DNA of 20,304 bases from CAZDSS01 sp964508185 (GCA_964508185.1 CAZDSS010000046.1:1-20304), one strand, 5' to 3'. Numbered from the stretch's first letter, positions 1-8,399 are shown. Program-made: numbers and translations. Notes: generated from the sequence alone by a model not told the origin.

Positions 1-1
1 C

Positions 2-943
2 TACAAGGACCTGCCGCTGAACCTCTACCACATCCAGTGGAAGTTCCGCGACGAGATCCGCCCCCGCTTCGGCGTCATGCGCGGCCGCGAATTCCTGATG
101 AAGGACGCCTACAGCTTCGACCTCGACTTCGAGGGCGCCAAGGCGTCCTACAACGCCATGTACATGGCCTATCTTCGGACCTTCGCGCGGCTGGGGCTCG
201 TGAGCATTCCGGTGCGCGCGGATTCGGGCGCTATCGGCGGGGATCTCTCCCACGAATTCCATATCCTGGCCGAGACGGGCGAGAGCGACATCTATTACGA
301 CGCCGAGATCGAGGCGATCGACCTCGCCAAGCTCGCCGGGGCGTCCGGCGAGGAATTCGCCGCGACCGTCGAGCGCCTGCAGTCCCTCTATGCGGCCGAA
401 GTCGAAAAGCACGATCCCGCCAACTGCCCCGTCCCGGCGGAGCGGCTGCGCCACGCCAAGGGGATCGAGGTCGGCCACATCTTCTATTTCGGCACCAAAT
501 ATTCCGCCGCCATGGGCGCGAAGGTCACCGGCCCCAAGGGGGAGGAGATCACGGTAGAGATGGGCTCCTACGGCATCGGCGTATCGCGCCTCGTGGGCGC
601 CATCATCGAGGCCTGCCACGATGACAAGGGCATCATCTGGCCGGAATCGGTCGCGCCCTTCAGAATCGGCCTCATCAATCTGCGCGGGGACGACCCTGCC
701 TGCATCGCGGCCTGCGACGCGCTCTACGAGCGCTTCACCAATGCGGGCGTCGAGGTGCTCTATGACGACACCAACGAGCGGCCGGGGGCGAAATTCGCCA
801 CCTTCGACCTCATCGGCCTGCCCTGGCAGGTGATGATCGGCCCGCGCGGGCTGGAGCGCGGCATCGTTGAAGTGAAGAACCGCCGCACCGACGAGCGGCT
901 GGAGCTTTCCGCCGACGAAGTCTTCAACAAGCTCGCAGGCTGA
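2..943 (+). CDS. proS: Prolyl-tRNA synthetase, C-terminal part (5' end outside window)
   Basis: Class II aminoacyl-tRNA synthetase that charges tRNA-Pro with proline in the cytoplasm. The frame is open from the first bases and 313 residues are present. It opens just before class II motif 2 (FRDEIRPRFGVMRGREF), followed by KDAYSFD. Then come GAIGGDLSHEFHIL and, after only about 60 residues, GHIFYFGTKYS. Motif 3 is MGSYGIGVSRLVGA, and the C-terminal anticodon-binding domain contains VLYDDTNERPGAKF. The short stretch between the two catalytic halves leaves no room for the roughly 180-residue editing insertion of the E. coli enzyme, which is the known alphaproteobacterial short form of about 440 residues. 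The Lol permease starts 21 nt downstream on the same strand, so they are probably cotranscribed. The identification is secure; only the true start is unseen. Confidence 0.97.
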   Translation, partial: YKDLPLNLYHIQWKFRDEIRPRFGVMRGREFLMKDAYSFDLDFEGAKASYNAMYMAYLRTFARLGLVSIPVRADSGAIGGDLSHEFHILAETGESDIYYDAEIEAIDLAKLAGASGEEFAATVERLQSLYAAEVEKHDPANCPVPAERLRHAKGIEVGHIFYFGTKYSAAMGAKVTGPKGEEITVEMGSYGIGVSRLVGAIIEACHDDKGIIWPESVAPFRIGLINLRGDDPACIAACDALYERFTNAGVEVLYDDTNERPGAKFATFDLIGLPWQVMIGPRGLERGIVEVKNRRTDERLELSADEVFNKLAG

Positions 944-964
944 CGGAGGCCGGACAGACAGCCG

Positions 965-2212
965 ATGATCAGAACATACGAATGGATGGTGGCGAGCCGC
1001 TACCTCAGGGCGCGGCGGAGCGAAAGCTTCATCTCCGTGATCGCCATCTTTTCCATGGTGGGGATCATGCTGGGGGTCGCGACCCTCATCATCGTCATGG
1101 CGGTGATGAACGGCTTTCGCGAGGAACTGCTGTCCCGGGTCATCGGCTTCAACGGCCATATGCTCGTCCAGGGCTATGGCGGCACGCTTCCGGGCTATGA
1201 CGAGATCGCGGCCCGCGTCCGCACCGTGGACCGGGTGGTGAGCGTCGCCCCGATCATCGAGGGCCATGTGCTCGCTTCCGCCCACGGCCGCGCCGACGGC
1301 GCCATGGTGCGCGGCATGAAGGCCGAGGATCTGGAGGCGCGGGAGGCGATCGGCGGCAATATCCGCGCCGGCAGCCTCGACGAATTCCTGCCCGGCGAGA
1401 ACGTGGTGGTGGTCGGCACCGGCTTTCTCGAGAACTACCGGCTCAATATCGGGGACGAGGTGACGCTCCTTGCGCCCAAGGGCGCATCGAGCCCCTTCGG
1501 CGTGGTGCCGCGGGCGGCCCAGTTCCGCATCGTCGCGGCTTACGAGGTCGGGGAATACAACTACGATTCCCGCTTCCTGTTCATGCCCCTTGACCGCGCG
1601 CAAAGCTATTTTCAGATGGGCGACACCGTCCACGGGGTCGAGATCTTCCTGACGCATCCCGATCTCGTGCGCGAGATGCTGCCCGCGATCGCCGCGGCGG
1701 TGCGCGTGCCCGCCCGGGTCGTGAGCTGGGAGCAGATCAACCCGGCGCTCTTCAGCGCGCTCGAGGTCGAGCGGAACGTCATGTTCCTGATCCTCACCCT
1801 CATCATCCTGGTCGCCGTGTTCAACATCATCTCGAGCCTCATCATGCTTGTGAAGGACAAGGGGCAAGACATTGCGATCCTTCGGACAATGGGGGTAAGC
1901 CGCGCCTCCATCATGAGGATCTTCGTGATCGCGGGCTCGAGCATCGGGGTCATCGGCACGCTTCTCGGCTTCGTCATCGGCACCCTGTTCTGCATGAACA
2001 TCCAGCGCATCCAGCATGCGGTCGAATGGGTGATCGGGGCGGAACTGTGGTCGCCGGAACTGCGCTTCCTCAGCGAGATCCCGGCGCGCATGGACAATGT
2101 GGAGGTGGTGGCCGTCGTGGTGATGGCCCTCGTCCTGTCGTTCCTTGCGACCCTTTACCCGTCGTGGCGGGCGGCGCGGCTCGACCCCGTGGAGGCGCTC
2201 CGCTATGAGTGA
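965..2212 (+). CDS. lolC: Lipoprotein-releasing ABC transporter permease, LolC/E family (LolF-like)
   Basis: Inner-membrane permease that, with the ATPase LolD, extracts mature lipoproteins from the inner membrane and passes them to the periplasmic chaperone LolA. The 415 residues show the family layout. There is one N-terminal membrane segment (about residues 20-50), a large periplasmic domain, and three C-terminal membrane segments (about 270-298, 313-343 and 376-402). The protein ends in the FtsX-type tail YPSWRAARLDPVEALRYE. Around residues 174-186 the sequence SSPFGVVPRAAQ resembles the LolC Hook that recruits LolA. Only one permease gene is present, so the complex probably uses two copies of it, as described for LolF-type systems outside the Gammaproteobacteria. 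Its stop overlaps the lolD start by 8 nt (ATGAGTGA), indicating translational coupling. Whether a second permease exists elsewhere cannot be seen. Confidence 0.95.
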   Translation: MIRTYEWMVASRYLRARRSESFISVIAIFSMVGIMLGVATLIIVMAVMNGFREELLSRVIGFNGHMLVQGYGGTLPGYDEIAARVRTVDRVVSVAPIIEGHVLASAHGRADGAMVRGMKAEDLEAREAIGGNIRAGSLDEFLPGENVVVVGTGFLENYRLNIGDEVTLLAPKGASSPFGVVPRAAQFRIVAAYEVGEYNYDSRFLFMPLDRAQSYFQMGDTVHGVEIFLTHPDLVREMLPAIAAAVRVPARVVSWEQINPALFSALEVERNVMFLILTLIILVAVFNIISSLIMLVKDKGQDIAILRTMGVSRASIMRIFVIAGSSIGVIGTLLGFVIGTLFCMNIQRIQHAVEWVIGAELWSPELRFLSEIPARMDNVEVVAVVVMALVLSFLATLYPSWRAARLDPVEALRYE

Positions 2213-2906
2213 GGCGGCGCTGCAACTCAGGGACATCCGCATGGACTTCCGCCAGGGGGGCGAAGTCCTCCACGTGCTGCGCGGCGTGGAGCTTGCCGTG
2301 CATCCGGGCGAGATCGTCGCCCTCGTGGGGCCCTCGGGCTCGGGCAAATCGACCTTGCTCCACATCGCCGGGCTCCTGGAGCGGCCCACCTCCGGCGCCG
2401 TCATCATCGGCGGCCGGTCCATGGGCGACCTGAGCGACCGCGAGCGCACCCGGGTGCGCCGCCACGAGCTCGGCTTCGTCTATCAGTTCCATCACCTGCT
2501 GCCGGAATTCTCGGCCATCGAGAACCTGATCCTGCCGCAGCTGGTGGCGGGCGTGGGGAAGTCCGCGGCGCGGGAGCGGGGGCTCGAGCTGCTCGCCCGA
2601 ATGGGGCTTGCGGACCGCGCGACCCATCGTCCGGCCCAGCTTTCGGGCGGCGAGCAGCAGCGCGTCGCCATCATGCGGGCCCTTGTCAACGGGCCCAGGA
2701 TCCTGCTCGCCGACGAGCCCACGGGCAATCTGGACGACGCCACCTCGGAACGGGTGATGAAGGAGTTGTCGGACCTCGTGCGCGCCCAGGGGGTTGCGGC
2801 GCTGATCGCCACCCACAACCGGGAGCTGGCGGCGCGCATGGACCGCTGCGTGCGCCTGCGCGAGGGCGTCCTCCACGAGATCGACATCGCCAACGGCGAG
2901 GAATGA
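2205..2906 (+). CDS. lolD: Lipoprotein-releasing ABC transporter ATPase LolD
   Basis: Cytoplasmic ATPase that powers lipoprotein release with the adjacent permease. At 233 residues it has the same length as E. coli LolD. Walker A GPSGSGKST lies at residues 42-50. The Q-loop is followed by the LolD-typical FVYQFHHLLPEFSA. The ABC signature LSGGEQQRVA begins at residue 146, Walker B ILLADEPTGNLD has its acidic pair at D170 and E171, and the switch histidine is in IATHNRE. I chose the ATG at 2205 over an in-frame ATG at 2145 inside the permease gene because it gives the family length and the N-terminus starts directly at the nucleotide-binding fold. The 8-nt overlap with the permease and the 1-nt gap to the next gene place it in the middle of an operon. 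Confidence 0.96.
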   Translation: MSEAALQLRDIRMDFRQGGEVLHVLRGVELAVHPGEIVALVGPSGSGKSTLLHIAGLLERPTSGAVIIGGRSMGDLSDRERTRVRRHELGFVYQFHHLLPEFSAIENLILPQLVAGVGKSAARERGLELLARMGLADRATHRPAQLSGGEQQRVAIMRALVNGPRILLADEPTGNLDDATSERVMKELSDLVRAQGVAALIATHNRELAARMDRCVRLREGVLHEIDIANGEE

Positions 2907-2907
2907 C

Positions 2908-3990
2908 GTGACGCCCCGGGACATGGAGATCCGCGCCCGCTGCAGCCGCAGGCTGAGCGGCCATCGCCTGCCGCCCGTGCGGGAGGTGCTGTCCTGCCTT
3001 GCCGAACATCCCGCTGCCGACCTGATTCCCGACATCTATGGCGGGGGCGGGGCGGTCGCCCTCCTTGAAGAACGCATGGCCGGGCTTCTCGGCAAGGAGC
3101 GGGCGATCTTCTTCACCAAGGGCGTCATCGCCCAGCAATCGGTGCTGCTTGCGGCGCGGGAAGCGCGGGGAACCCCCTTCGTCGTGATCCATCCCCTGAG
3201 CCACATGGAGGTGGACGAGGCGGACGGGCTCGACAAGTTTCTGAATTTCCGCCCCATACGCCTCGGACGCGCACGGCCCTTCACCGTTCGGAATCTTGAG
3301 GGCGTGCAGGCGGATCTCGCCGCCGTGGTGGTGGAGCTGCCGCTGCGCCGGGCGGGATATCTTCTGCTCCCATGGCCGGAGCTGGTGGCCATATCGGAAT
3401 GGTGCCGGGGCAGGGGCGTTCCGCTGCATTTCGACGGCGCGCGGATCTACGAGACCGCTGCGGCCTATGGCCGCCCCGTGCAGGAGGTGGCGGCGCTGGC
3501 GGATACGGTCTATGCCTCCCTCTACAAGGGGCTCGGCGGCCTTGGCGGCTGCGTGGTCGTCGGGGACGCGGCATTCTTGACGCGCATGCGCATATGGAAA
3601 AGCCGGCAGGGCGGTGACGTGTTCACGTCCTTCCCCCAGGCGATCTCGGCTCTTGCCGGGATCGAGCGTTACTTGCCGCGCATGGGCGAATTCCACGCCC
3701 GGGCGCGCGGCCTTGCGGCGCGGCTCGGAGCCGAGGGGATCGGCATCGTCAATCCTGCCGTGCCGCATGTGAACGCCTTTCAGTTGGTCCTGCCCGGAGA
3801 TCCCGCGGACCTGACGGCGCGCAATCTGGCCTTCGCCGAGAAGCACGGCGTGTGGCTGTTCAACTTCTTTGTTGAATCCGCCCTGCAAGACCATGCTATT
3901 GCGGAGATTTCCATCGGAGATTGTGCGGACGACTGGACGGATGACGAGGCCGTCCACTGGATCCGTCAGTTCGTGAGCGGCGCCTTCTGA
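2908..3990 (+). CDS. PLP-dependent threonine aldolase / beta-eliminating lyase family enzyme, divergent
   Basis: Fold type I PLP enzyme of 360 residues in the beta-eliminating lyase family, best compared with low-specificity threonine aldolases that cleave beta-hydroxy amino acids to glycine and an aldehyde. Visible motifs are IYGGGGAVALLEERMAGLLG near residues 47-66, HFDGAR with the PLP-nitrogen aspartate at D176 and R179, and SLYKGLGGLGG with the likely Schiff-base lysine K207. It lacks the classical N-terminal DLRSDT and GEDPT motifs of L-threonine aldolases, so substrate and reaction are uncertain. The GTG start at 2908, one base after the lolD stop, has a GAGG about 7 nt upstream. An ATG at 2923 lacks such a site. 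The tight coupling to lolD suggests coexpression, but no link to lipoprotein export is known to me. Similar variants are familiar from actinomycetes, so transfer is possible. Confidence 0.82.
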   Translation: MTPRDMEIRARCSRRLSGHRLPPVREVLSCLAEHPAADLIPDIYGGGGAVALLEERMAGLLGKERAIFFTKGVIAQQSVLLAAREARGTPFVVIHPLSHMEVDEADGLDKFLNFRPIRLGRARPFTVRNLEGVQADLAAVVVELPLRRAGYLLLPWPELVAISEWCRGRGVPLHFDGARIYETAAAYGRPVQEVAALADTVYASLYKGLGGLGGCVVVGDAAFLTRMRIWKSRQGGDVFTSFPQAISALAGIERYLPRMGEFHARARGLAARLGAEGIGIVNPAVPHVNAFQLVLPGDPADLTARNLAFAEKHGVWLFNFFVESALQDHAIAEISIGDCADDWTDDEAVHWIRQFVSGAF

Positions 3991-3994
3991 CATG

Positions 3995-4029
3995 GTGACA
4001 GCATCCCGCGAGCGGGTATTATAGCCCCA
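3995..4029 (+). promoter_or_regulatory. Candidate sigma-70 promoter giving a leaderless dnaE transcript
   Basis: GTGACA at 3995-4000 and TATTAT at 4017-4022 each match five of six consensus bases and are separated by 16 nt. A start 7 nt after the -10 box falls on the A of the dnaE ATG at 4029. No Shine-Dalgarno sequence precedes that ATG, which fits a leaderless mRNA. This is a prediction from sequence only. Confidence 0.5.
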
Positions 4030-7000
4030 TGTCCCACGCCGCATTCGTCCATCTCCGCGTCCATTCCGCCTATTCGCTGTCCGAAGGGGCGATCCACATC
4101 AAGGAACTGGCCAAGCTCTGCGCGGCCGAATCCATGCCCGCGGTCGCCATCACGGACATCAACAACCTGTTCGGCGCGCTGGAAGCTTCGACCGTGCTGC
4201 CGGATTCGGGCGTGCAGCCCATCGTCGGCTGCGAGCTGCATCTGGCGCTGCCCGCGGCGGAAGGGCCGGGCGCCCAGCGCGTGGTCACCGCGCCCGTGGT
4301 GCTGCTGGTGCAGAACGACAAGGGCTACCGCAACCTGATGAAGCTCGTAAGCCGGGCGCATCTGGACAGCGACCCGGCCATCGGCCCCCACATGCCGCTC
4401 GCGGGGCTCGATGGGCGCACCGACGGGCTCATCCTGCTGACCGGGGGCGCCGCCGGTCCCGTGGGGCGGCTCCTGCGCGACGGGCAGAAGCAGGCGGCGA
4501 CCGATCTTCTGCACGAGTTTTCAAGGCTTTTCCCGGGCCGTGTTTATGTGGAGCTTCAACGCCACGATCTGCCCGCCGAGCACGAGACCGAGGAAGCCTT
4601 CATCGATCTTGCCTATGGCCTCGACCTGCCGCTGGTCGCCACCAACGACGTCTATTTCGCAAAGCGCGAAATGGCCGAGGCCCATGACGCGCTCCTCTGC
4701 ATCGCCGACGGCGCCTATCTTGGTCAGGACGACCGGCGGCGGCTGACGCCGGACCACTATTTCAGGTCGGCGGCGGAGATGGCGGAGCTTTTCGCCGACC
4801 TTCCCGAAGCCGTGCAGAACACGCTGGTGATCGCCCGGCGCTGCGCCTTCAAGGTGCCGAAGATCAAGCCCATCCTGCCGCGCTACAGCAACGAGGGCAT
4901 GAGCGAGGCGGATACCTTGCGCGAGATCGCTCGCGCGGGGCTCGAGGAGCGGCTCGAAGCCCATGTCTATAGGCCGGACATGACGCCGGAGGAGCGGGCC
5001 GAGGCGGCGAAGCCCTATCTCGAGCGCCTCGAATACGAGCTCGACATCATCATCCGGATGGACTTCCCCGGCTACTTCCTGATCGTGTCGGACTTCATCC
5101 GCTGGGCGAAGCGCAACAACATCCCCGTGGGGCCGGGCCGCGGCTCCGGCGCGGGGTCCCTGGCCGCCTGGGCGCTCAAGATCACCGATCTCAACCCCCT
5201 GCGCTGGGGCCTGCTGTTCGAGCGGTTCCTCAACCCCGAACGCGTGTCCATGCCGGACTTCGACGTGGACTTCTGCCAGGACAAGCGCGACCAGGTCATC
5301 AAATACGTTCAGGACAAGTACGGCCACGCCCAGGTGGCCCAGATCATCACCTTCGGCAAGCTGCAGGCGCGCGCTGTCCTGCGTGACGTCGGCCGCGTGC
5401 TGCAGCTCCCCTATGGTCAGGTGGACCGCATCTGCAAGATGGTGCCAAACAACCCGGCCAATCCCATAACGCTTGCCGAGGCGCTGGAGACCGAGCCGCG
5501 CCTGCGCTACGAGCGGGACAGCGACGAAAGCGTCGCCCGGATGATCGACATCGCCCTCAAGCTCGAGGGGCTCTATCGCCACGCCTCCACCCATGCGGCG
5601 GGCGTGGTGATCGGCGACCGGCCGCTGGACGAGCTGGTGCCGCTCTACCGCGATCCGCGGTCCGACATGCCGGTCACCCAGTTCAACATGAAATGGGTGG
5701 AATCCGCCGGCCTCGTGAAGTTCGACTTCCTCGGCCTCAAGACGCTGACCGTGCTGCAGCGCGCCGTGGACCTTCTGGCGCTTCGCGGGATCAAGGTGGA
5801 TCTCGACCGCCTGCCGCTCGATGACCCCAGGACCTTCGAGCTTCTCGGCAAGGGCACGACGGTCGGCGTGTTCCAGCTTGAAAGTTCGGGCATGCGGGCG
5901 ACGCTGACCCAGCTCAAGCCCGACGCTTTTGAAGACATCATCGCCCTCGTGTCGCTCTACCGCCCGGGGCCGATGGACAACATTCCGAGCTATATCCGCC
6001 GCAAGCACGGGCAGGAGGAGCCGGACTATCTCCATCCCTCGCTGGAGCCGGTGCTGAAGGAGACCTACGGCGTCATCATCTACCAGGAACAGGTGATGCA
6101 GATCGCCCAGATCCTGGCGGACTATACCCTCGGCGAAGCCGACCTTCTGCGCCGCGCCATGGGCAAGAAGATCGCGTCCGAAATGGACCAGCAGCGCGCC
6201 CGCTTCGTGGAAGGAGCGGAGCGCAAGGGCGTGAGCCGCGACCAGGCGTCCGCGATCTTCGATCTCGTGGCCAAGTTCGCGGGATACGGCTTCAACAAGT
6301 CCCACGCCGCGGCCTATGCACTGGTCGCCTATCAGACCGCCTATCTCAAGGCCAACTATCCGGTCGAGTTCCTGGCCGCGTCCATGACCTACGACATGGC
6401 CAATACCGACAAGCTCGACATCTTCAAGCAGGAGGCGCTGAAGCTCGGGATCCCGGTGCTGCCGCCGGATGTGAACGCGTCGGACGCGACCTTCACCGTC
6501 GAGACCACGAAGGACGAGAACGGCAACGAGGTGCTGGCGATCCGCTATGCGCTGGGGGCCATCAAGAACGTGGGCGCGCAGGCCATGGCCGGCCTTGCGG
6601 AGGAGCGGCGGAAGAACGGCCCGTTCAAGGACCTGGCCGACTTCGCGAACCGGCTGGATCCCAGGCTCGTCAACAAGCGGACGCTTGAAAACCTCGCCAA
6701 GGCGGGGGCGTTCGACAGCCTGAACCCCAACCGCGCCCAGGCCTTCGCCGCGGTCGACGTGATCCTGCGCCATGCCCATGCGGCGGCGGAGGAGCGCACC
6801 AGCAGTCAGGTGAGCCTGTTCGGCGGCCCGGCGGAGCGGCCGCACATGCCGCTTCCCGTGGTGGACGAATGGCCGCTCACCGAACGGCTCAAGGCGGAAT
6901 ACGAGGCGGTCGGGTTTTATCTTACGGCGCACCCCCTCGATTCCTACGCCGTCACCCTGAAGCGCGAGCGGGTGGTGTCGAGCGGCGACCTTCTGCGCCT

Positions 7001-7502
7001 CGCCCAGGGCGGATCCTCCGTCGCGCGGGTTGCCGGCACGCTTCAGGGAATGAAGGAGCGCCGCACCAAGAGCGGCAAGCCCATGGCCCATCTGACGCTG
7101 TCGGATTCCGCCGGCGCCTTCGAGGTGACGCTGTTCGAGGAAACGCTCACCGCCGCGCGCAGCCTGCTCACTGCCGGGCAGTCGCTGGTGCTGGACGTGG
7201 AAATGCGGCTTGAGGGCGAGACCCTGCGCCTTACCGCCAACCGGGTCGACAGCATCGACCGGGTGGCCGAGCGCGCGGGCAGGGGGCTTCGCATCTTCCT
7301 CAACAATCCGTCGCCGCTCCCGTCCCTCAAGGCGATCCTCGAACGCGCCAAGGGCGGGCGCGGCCGGGTCACGCTGGTCGCCAATCTCGACAACGGCGCG
7401 CGGGAAGTGGAAATCATGCTGCCCGGCCGCTACGGCATATCGCCCGCCGTGCGCAACGCGGTGATGGCGGTGAGCGGCGTCGTCGAGGCGGAAGAGCTTT
7501 AG
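4029..7502 (+). CDS. dnaE: DNA polymerase III alpha subunit
   Basis: Catalytic subunit of the replicative polymerase. Its 1157 residues match the E. coli length (1160). The N-terminal PHP domain starts with FVHLRVHSAYSLSEG. The palm carries GPGRGSGAGSLAAW and PDFDVDF, with catalytic aspartates D410 and D412, and the third aspartate is D566 in VKFDFLGLKTL. YRPGPMDNIPSYI and YQEQVMQIAQILADYTLGEA follow. A clamp-binding motif QVSLF lies at residues 927-931, corresponding to the beta-binding QADMF of E. coli, and an OB fold lies around residues 995-1075. Homology reaches to the first residues, which supports the ATG at 4029 even though it has no ribosome binding site. The 38-nt gap to the PLP enzyme gene carries its own promoter candidate. 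The TAG stop is 11 nt before the Nudix gene. Confidence 0.98.
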   Translation: MSHAAFVHLRVHSAYSLSEGAIHIKELAKLCAAESMPAVAITDINNLFGALEASTVLPDSGVQPIVGCELHLALPAAEGPGAQRVVTAPVVLLVQNDKGYRNLMKLVSRAHLDSDPAIGPHMPLAGLDGRTDGLILLTGGAAGPVGRLLRDGQKQAATDLLHEFSRLFPGRVYVELQRHDLPAEHETEEAFIDLAYGLDLPLVATNDVYFAKREMAEAHDALLCIADGAYLGQDDRRRLTPDHYFRSAAEMAELFADLPEAVQNTLVIARRCAFKVPKIKPILPRYSNEGMSEADTLREIARAGLEERLEAHVYRPDMTPEERAEAAKPYLERLEYELDIIIRMDFPGYFLIVSDFIRWAKRNNIPVGPGRGSGAGSLAAWALKITDLNPLRWGLLFERFLNPERVSMPDFDVDFCQDKRDQVIKYVQDKYGHAQVAQIITFGKLQARAVLRDVGRVLQLPYGQVDRICKMVPNNPANPITLAEALETEPRLRYERDSDESVARMIDIALKLEGLYRHASTHAAGVVIGDRPLDELVPLYRDPRSDMPVTQFNMKWVESAGLVKFDFLGLKTLTVLQRAVDLLALRGIKVDLDRLPLDDPRTFELLGKGTTVGVFQLESSGMRATLTQLKPDAFEDIIALVSLYRPGPMDNIPSYIRRKHGQEEPDYLHPSLEPVLKETYGVIIYQEQVMQIAQILADYTLGEADLLRRAMGKKIASEMDQQRARFVEGAERKGVSRDQASAIFDLVAKFAGYGFNKSHAAAYALVAYQTAYLKANYPVEFLAASMTYDMANTDKLDIFKQEALKLGIPVLPPDVNASDATFTVETTKDENGNEVLAIRYALGAIKNVGAQAMAGLAEERRKNGPFKDLADFANRLDPRLVNKRTLENLAKAGAFDSLNPNRAQAFAAVDVILRHAHAAAEERTSSQVSLFGGPAERPHMPLPVVDEWPLTERLKAEYEAVGFYLTAHPLDSYAVTLKRERVVSSGDLLRLAQGGSSVARVAGTLQGMKERRTKSGKPMAHLTLSDSAGAFEVTLFEETLTAARSLLTAGQSLVLDVEMRLEGETLRLTANRVDSIDRVAERAGRGLRIFLNNPSPLPSLKAILERAKGGRGRVTLVANLDNGAREVEIMLPGRYGISPAVRNAVMAVSGVVEAEEL

Positions 7503-7513
7503 GAAGGATCGTC

Positions 7514-8347
7514 ATGTCCGAAGCGCAGAAGACGCCCGCCATACCCGAACCCGCCACCAGCGTGGTGCTGATCCGCGACGCGCAGGCGCCGCGGGCCGAC
7601 GGCGGCAGGCTCGAGGTGCTGATAACCGAACGGCACGGCAATCTCGAGGTCGCGGGCGGCGCGCTCGTCTTCCCCGGGGGCAAGGTGGACCTTTGCGACA
7701 GCGCGGAAGATCTCTGCCCCGGAGTCGAGAGGGCCGAGGATTTCGCCTTCCGCATCTGCGGCATCCGCGAGGTGTTCGAGGAGACGGGGATCGTCATCGG
7801 CCGGGACGCCGCTGGCCGTCCGGTATCCGCGGAGCTTCAGGACCGTCTCGTCGCCCGCATCCACGAGGCGGACGGGCCGGGCCTTTTCAACGCGCTTCTC
7901 AAGTCCGAGGGGATCGAGCCGGACCCGGACGCCCTCGTGCCGCTCGCCCACTGGATCACGCCGCGCATCCGGCCGCGGCGATTCGACGCCCGCTTCTATC
8001 TCGCCGCCATGCCCGCCGGGCAGCGGGAGATTTCCGACGGGCTCGAGGCGGTGGAAGCGTTCTGGGCGGCGCCCGAGGAGATCATCGAGCGCCATGCCCA
8101 CGACATCAACGTCCTCATGTTCCCGACGCGGATGACGCTCGGGCTTCTCGGCGGCGCCCGGGACGTGGCGGAGGCCATCGCCCGGATGCGCGGCCGCAGG
8201 GTGGTGCCGGTGGAGCCGCGGCTCGAGAAGCGGGACGACGGGATCTACGCCCATGTGCCGGAAGAGGCGGGATTCGGCGGCGCCACCTTCCCGTTCCAGC
8301 TCAAGACCCGGATCCCCGGCGCGGCCATGCTGCAGCCCGTGGCCTGA
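7514..8347 (+). CDS. Nudix hydrolase, NUDT19-like with split Nudix box
   Basis: Predicted hydrolase of nucleoside-diphosphate-linked compounds, 277 residues. FPGGK at residues 53-57 begins the Nudix box and REVFEETGI at 85-93 ends it. Between them are about 15 more residues than the canonical spacing, so the box is interrupted. An insertion at this place is characteristic of the NUDT19 / RP2p group, whose studied members hydrolyse coenzyme A and acyl-CoA. WITP followed by RRFDARFYLAAMP and the acidic helix after it also fit that group. The substrate here is inferred, not shown. The ATG at 7514 has a strong AGGAAGGA at 7501-7508, overlapping the dnaE stop. It is therefore likely cotranscribed with dnaE and ends before the rpsB promoter region. 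Confidence 0.88.
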   Translation: MSEAQKTPAIPEPATSVVLIRDAQAPRADGGRLEVLITERHGNLEVAGGALVFPGGKVDLCDSAEDLCPGVERAEDFAFRICGIREVFEETGIVIGRDAAGRPVSAELQDRLVARIHEADGPGLFNALLKSEGIEPDPDALVPLAHWITPRIRPRRFDARFYLAAMPAGQREISDGLEAVEAFWAAPEEIIERHAHDINVLMFPTRMTLGLLGGARDVAEAIARMRGRRVVPVEPRLEKRDDGIYAHVPEEAGFGGATFPFQLKTRIPGAAMLQPVA

Positions 8348-8369
8348 GGGGCGGGGGCCTACAAAAAAC

Positions 8370-8398
8370 TTGAAATTCCGCCGTGATCGTCGTATCAC
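8370..8398 (+). promoter_or_regulatory. Candidate rpsB promoter
   Basis: TTGAAA at 8370-8375 (five of six) and TATCAC at 8393-8398 (four of six) are separated by 17 nt in the 173-nt gap ahead of rpsB. The predicted start near 8405 would give a leader of about 115 nt. A palindrome covers the -10 box. Confidence 0.5.
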
Positions 8399-8399
8399 G
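8382..8399. repeat. Inverted repeat over the rpsB -10 box, possible operator
   Basis: CGTGAT, six bases, then ATCACG form a perfect six-base-arm palindrome of 18 bp whose right arm coincides with the proposed -10 box. The position suits a repressor site, but the repeat is short and no cognate regulator is identified. Confidence 0.35.

Noticed and set aside
2070..4044. Overlapping minus-strand open frames opposite lolD and the PLP enzyme gene
   Set aside because: They are shadows of well-supported plus-strand genes and lack family motifs.
4521..7091. Minus-strand open frame of 856 codons opposite dnaE
   Set aside because: It lies antisense to a clearly functional dnaE, has a low-complexity H/R/G/L-rich translation and no recognisable domain. 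Long antisense frames are expected in GC-rich genes.
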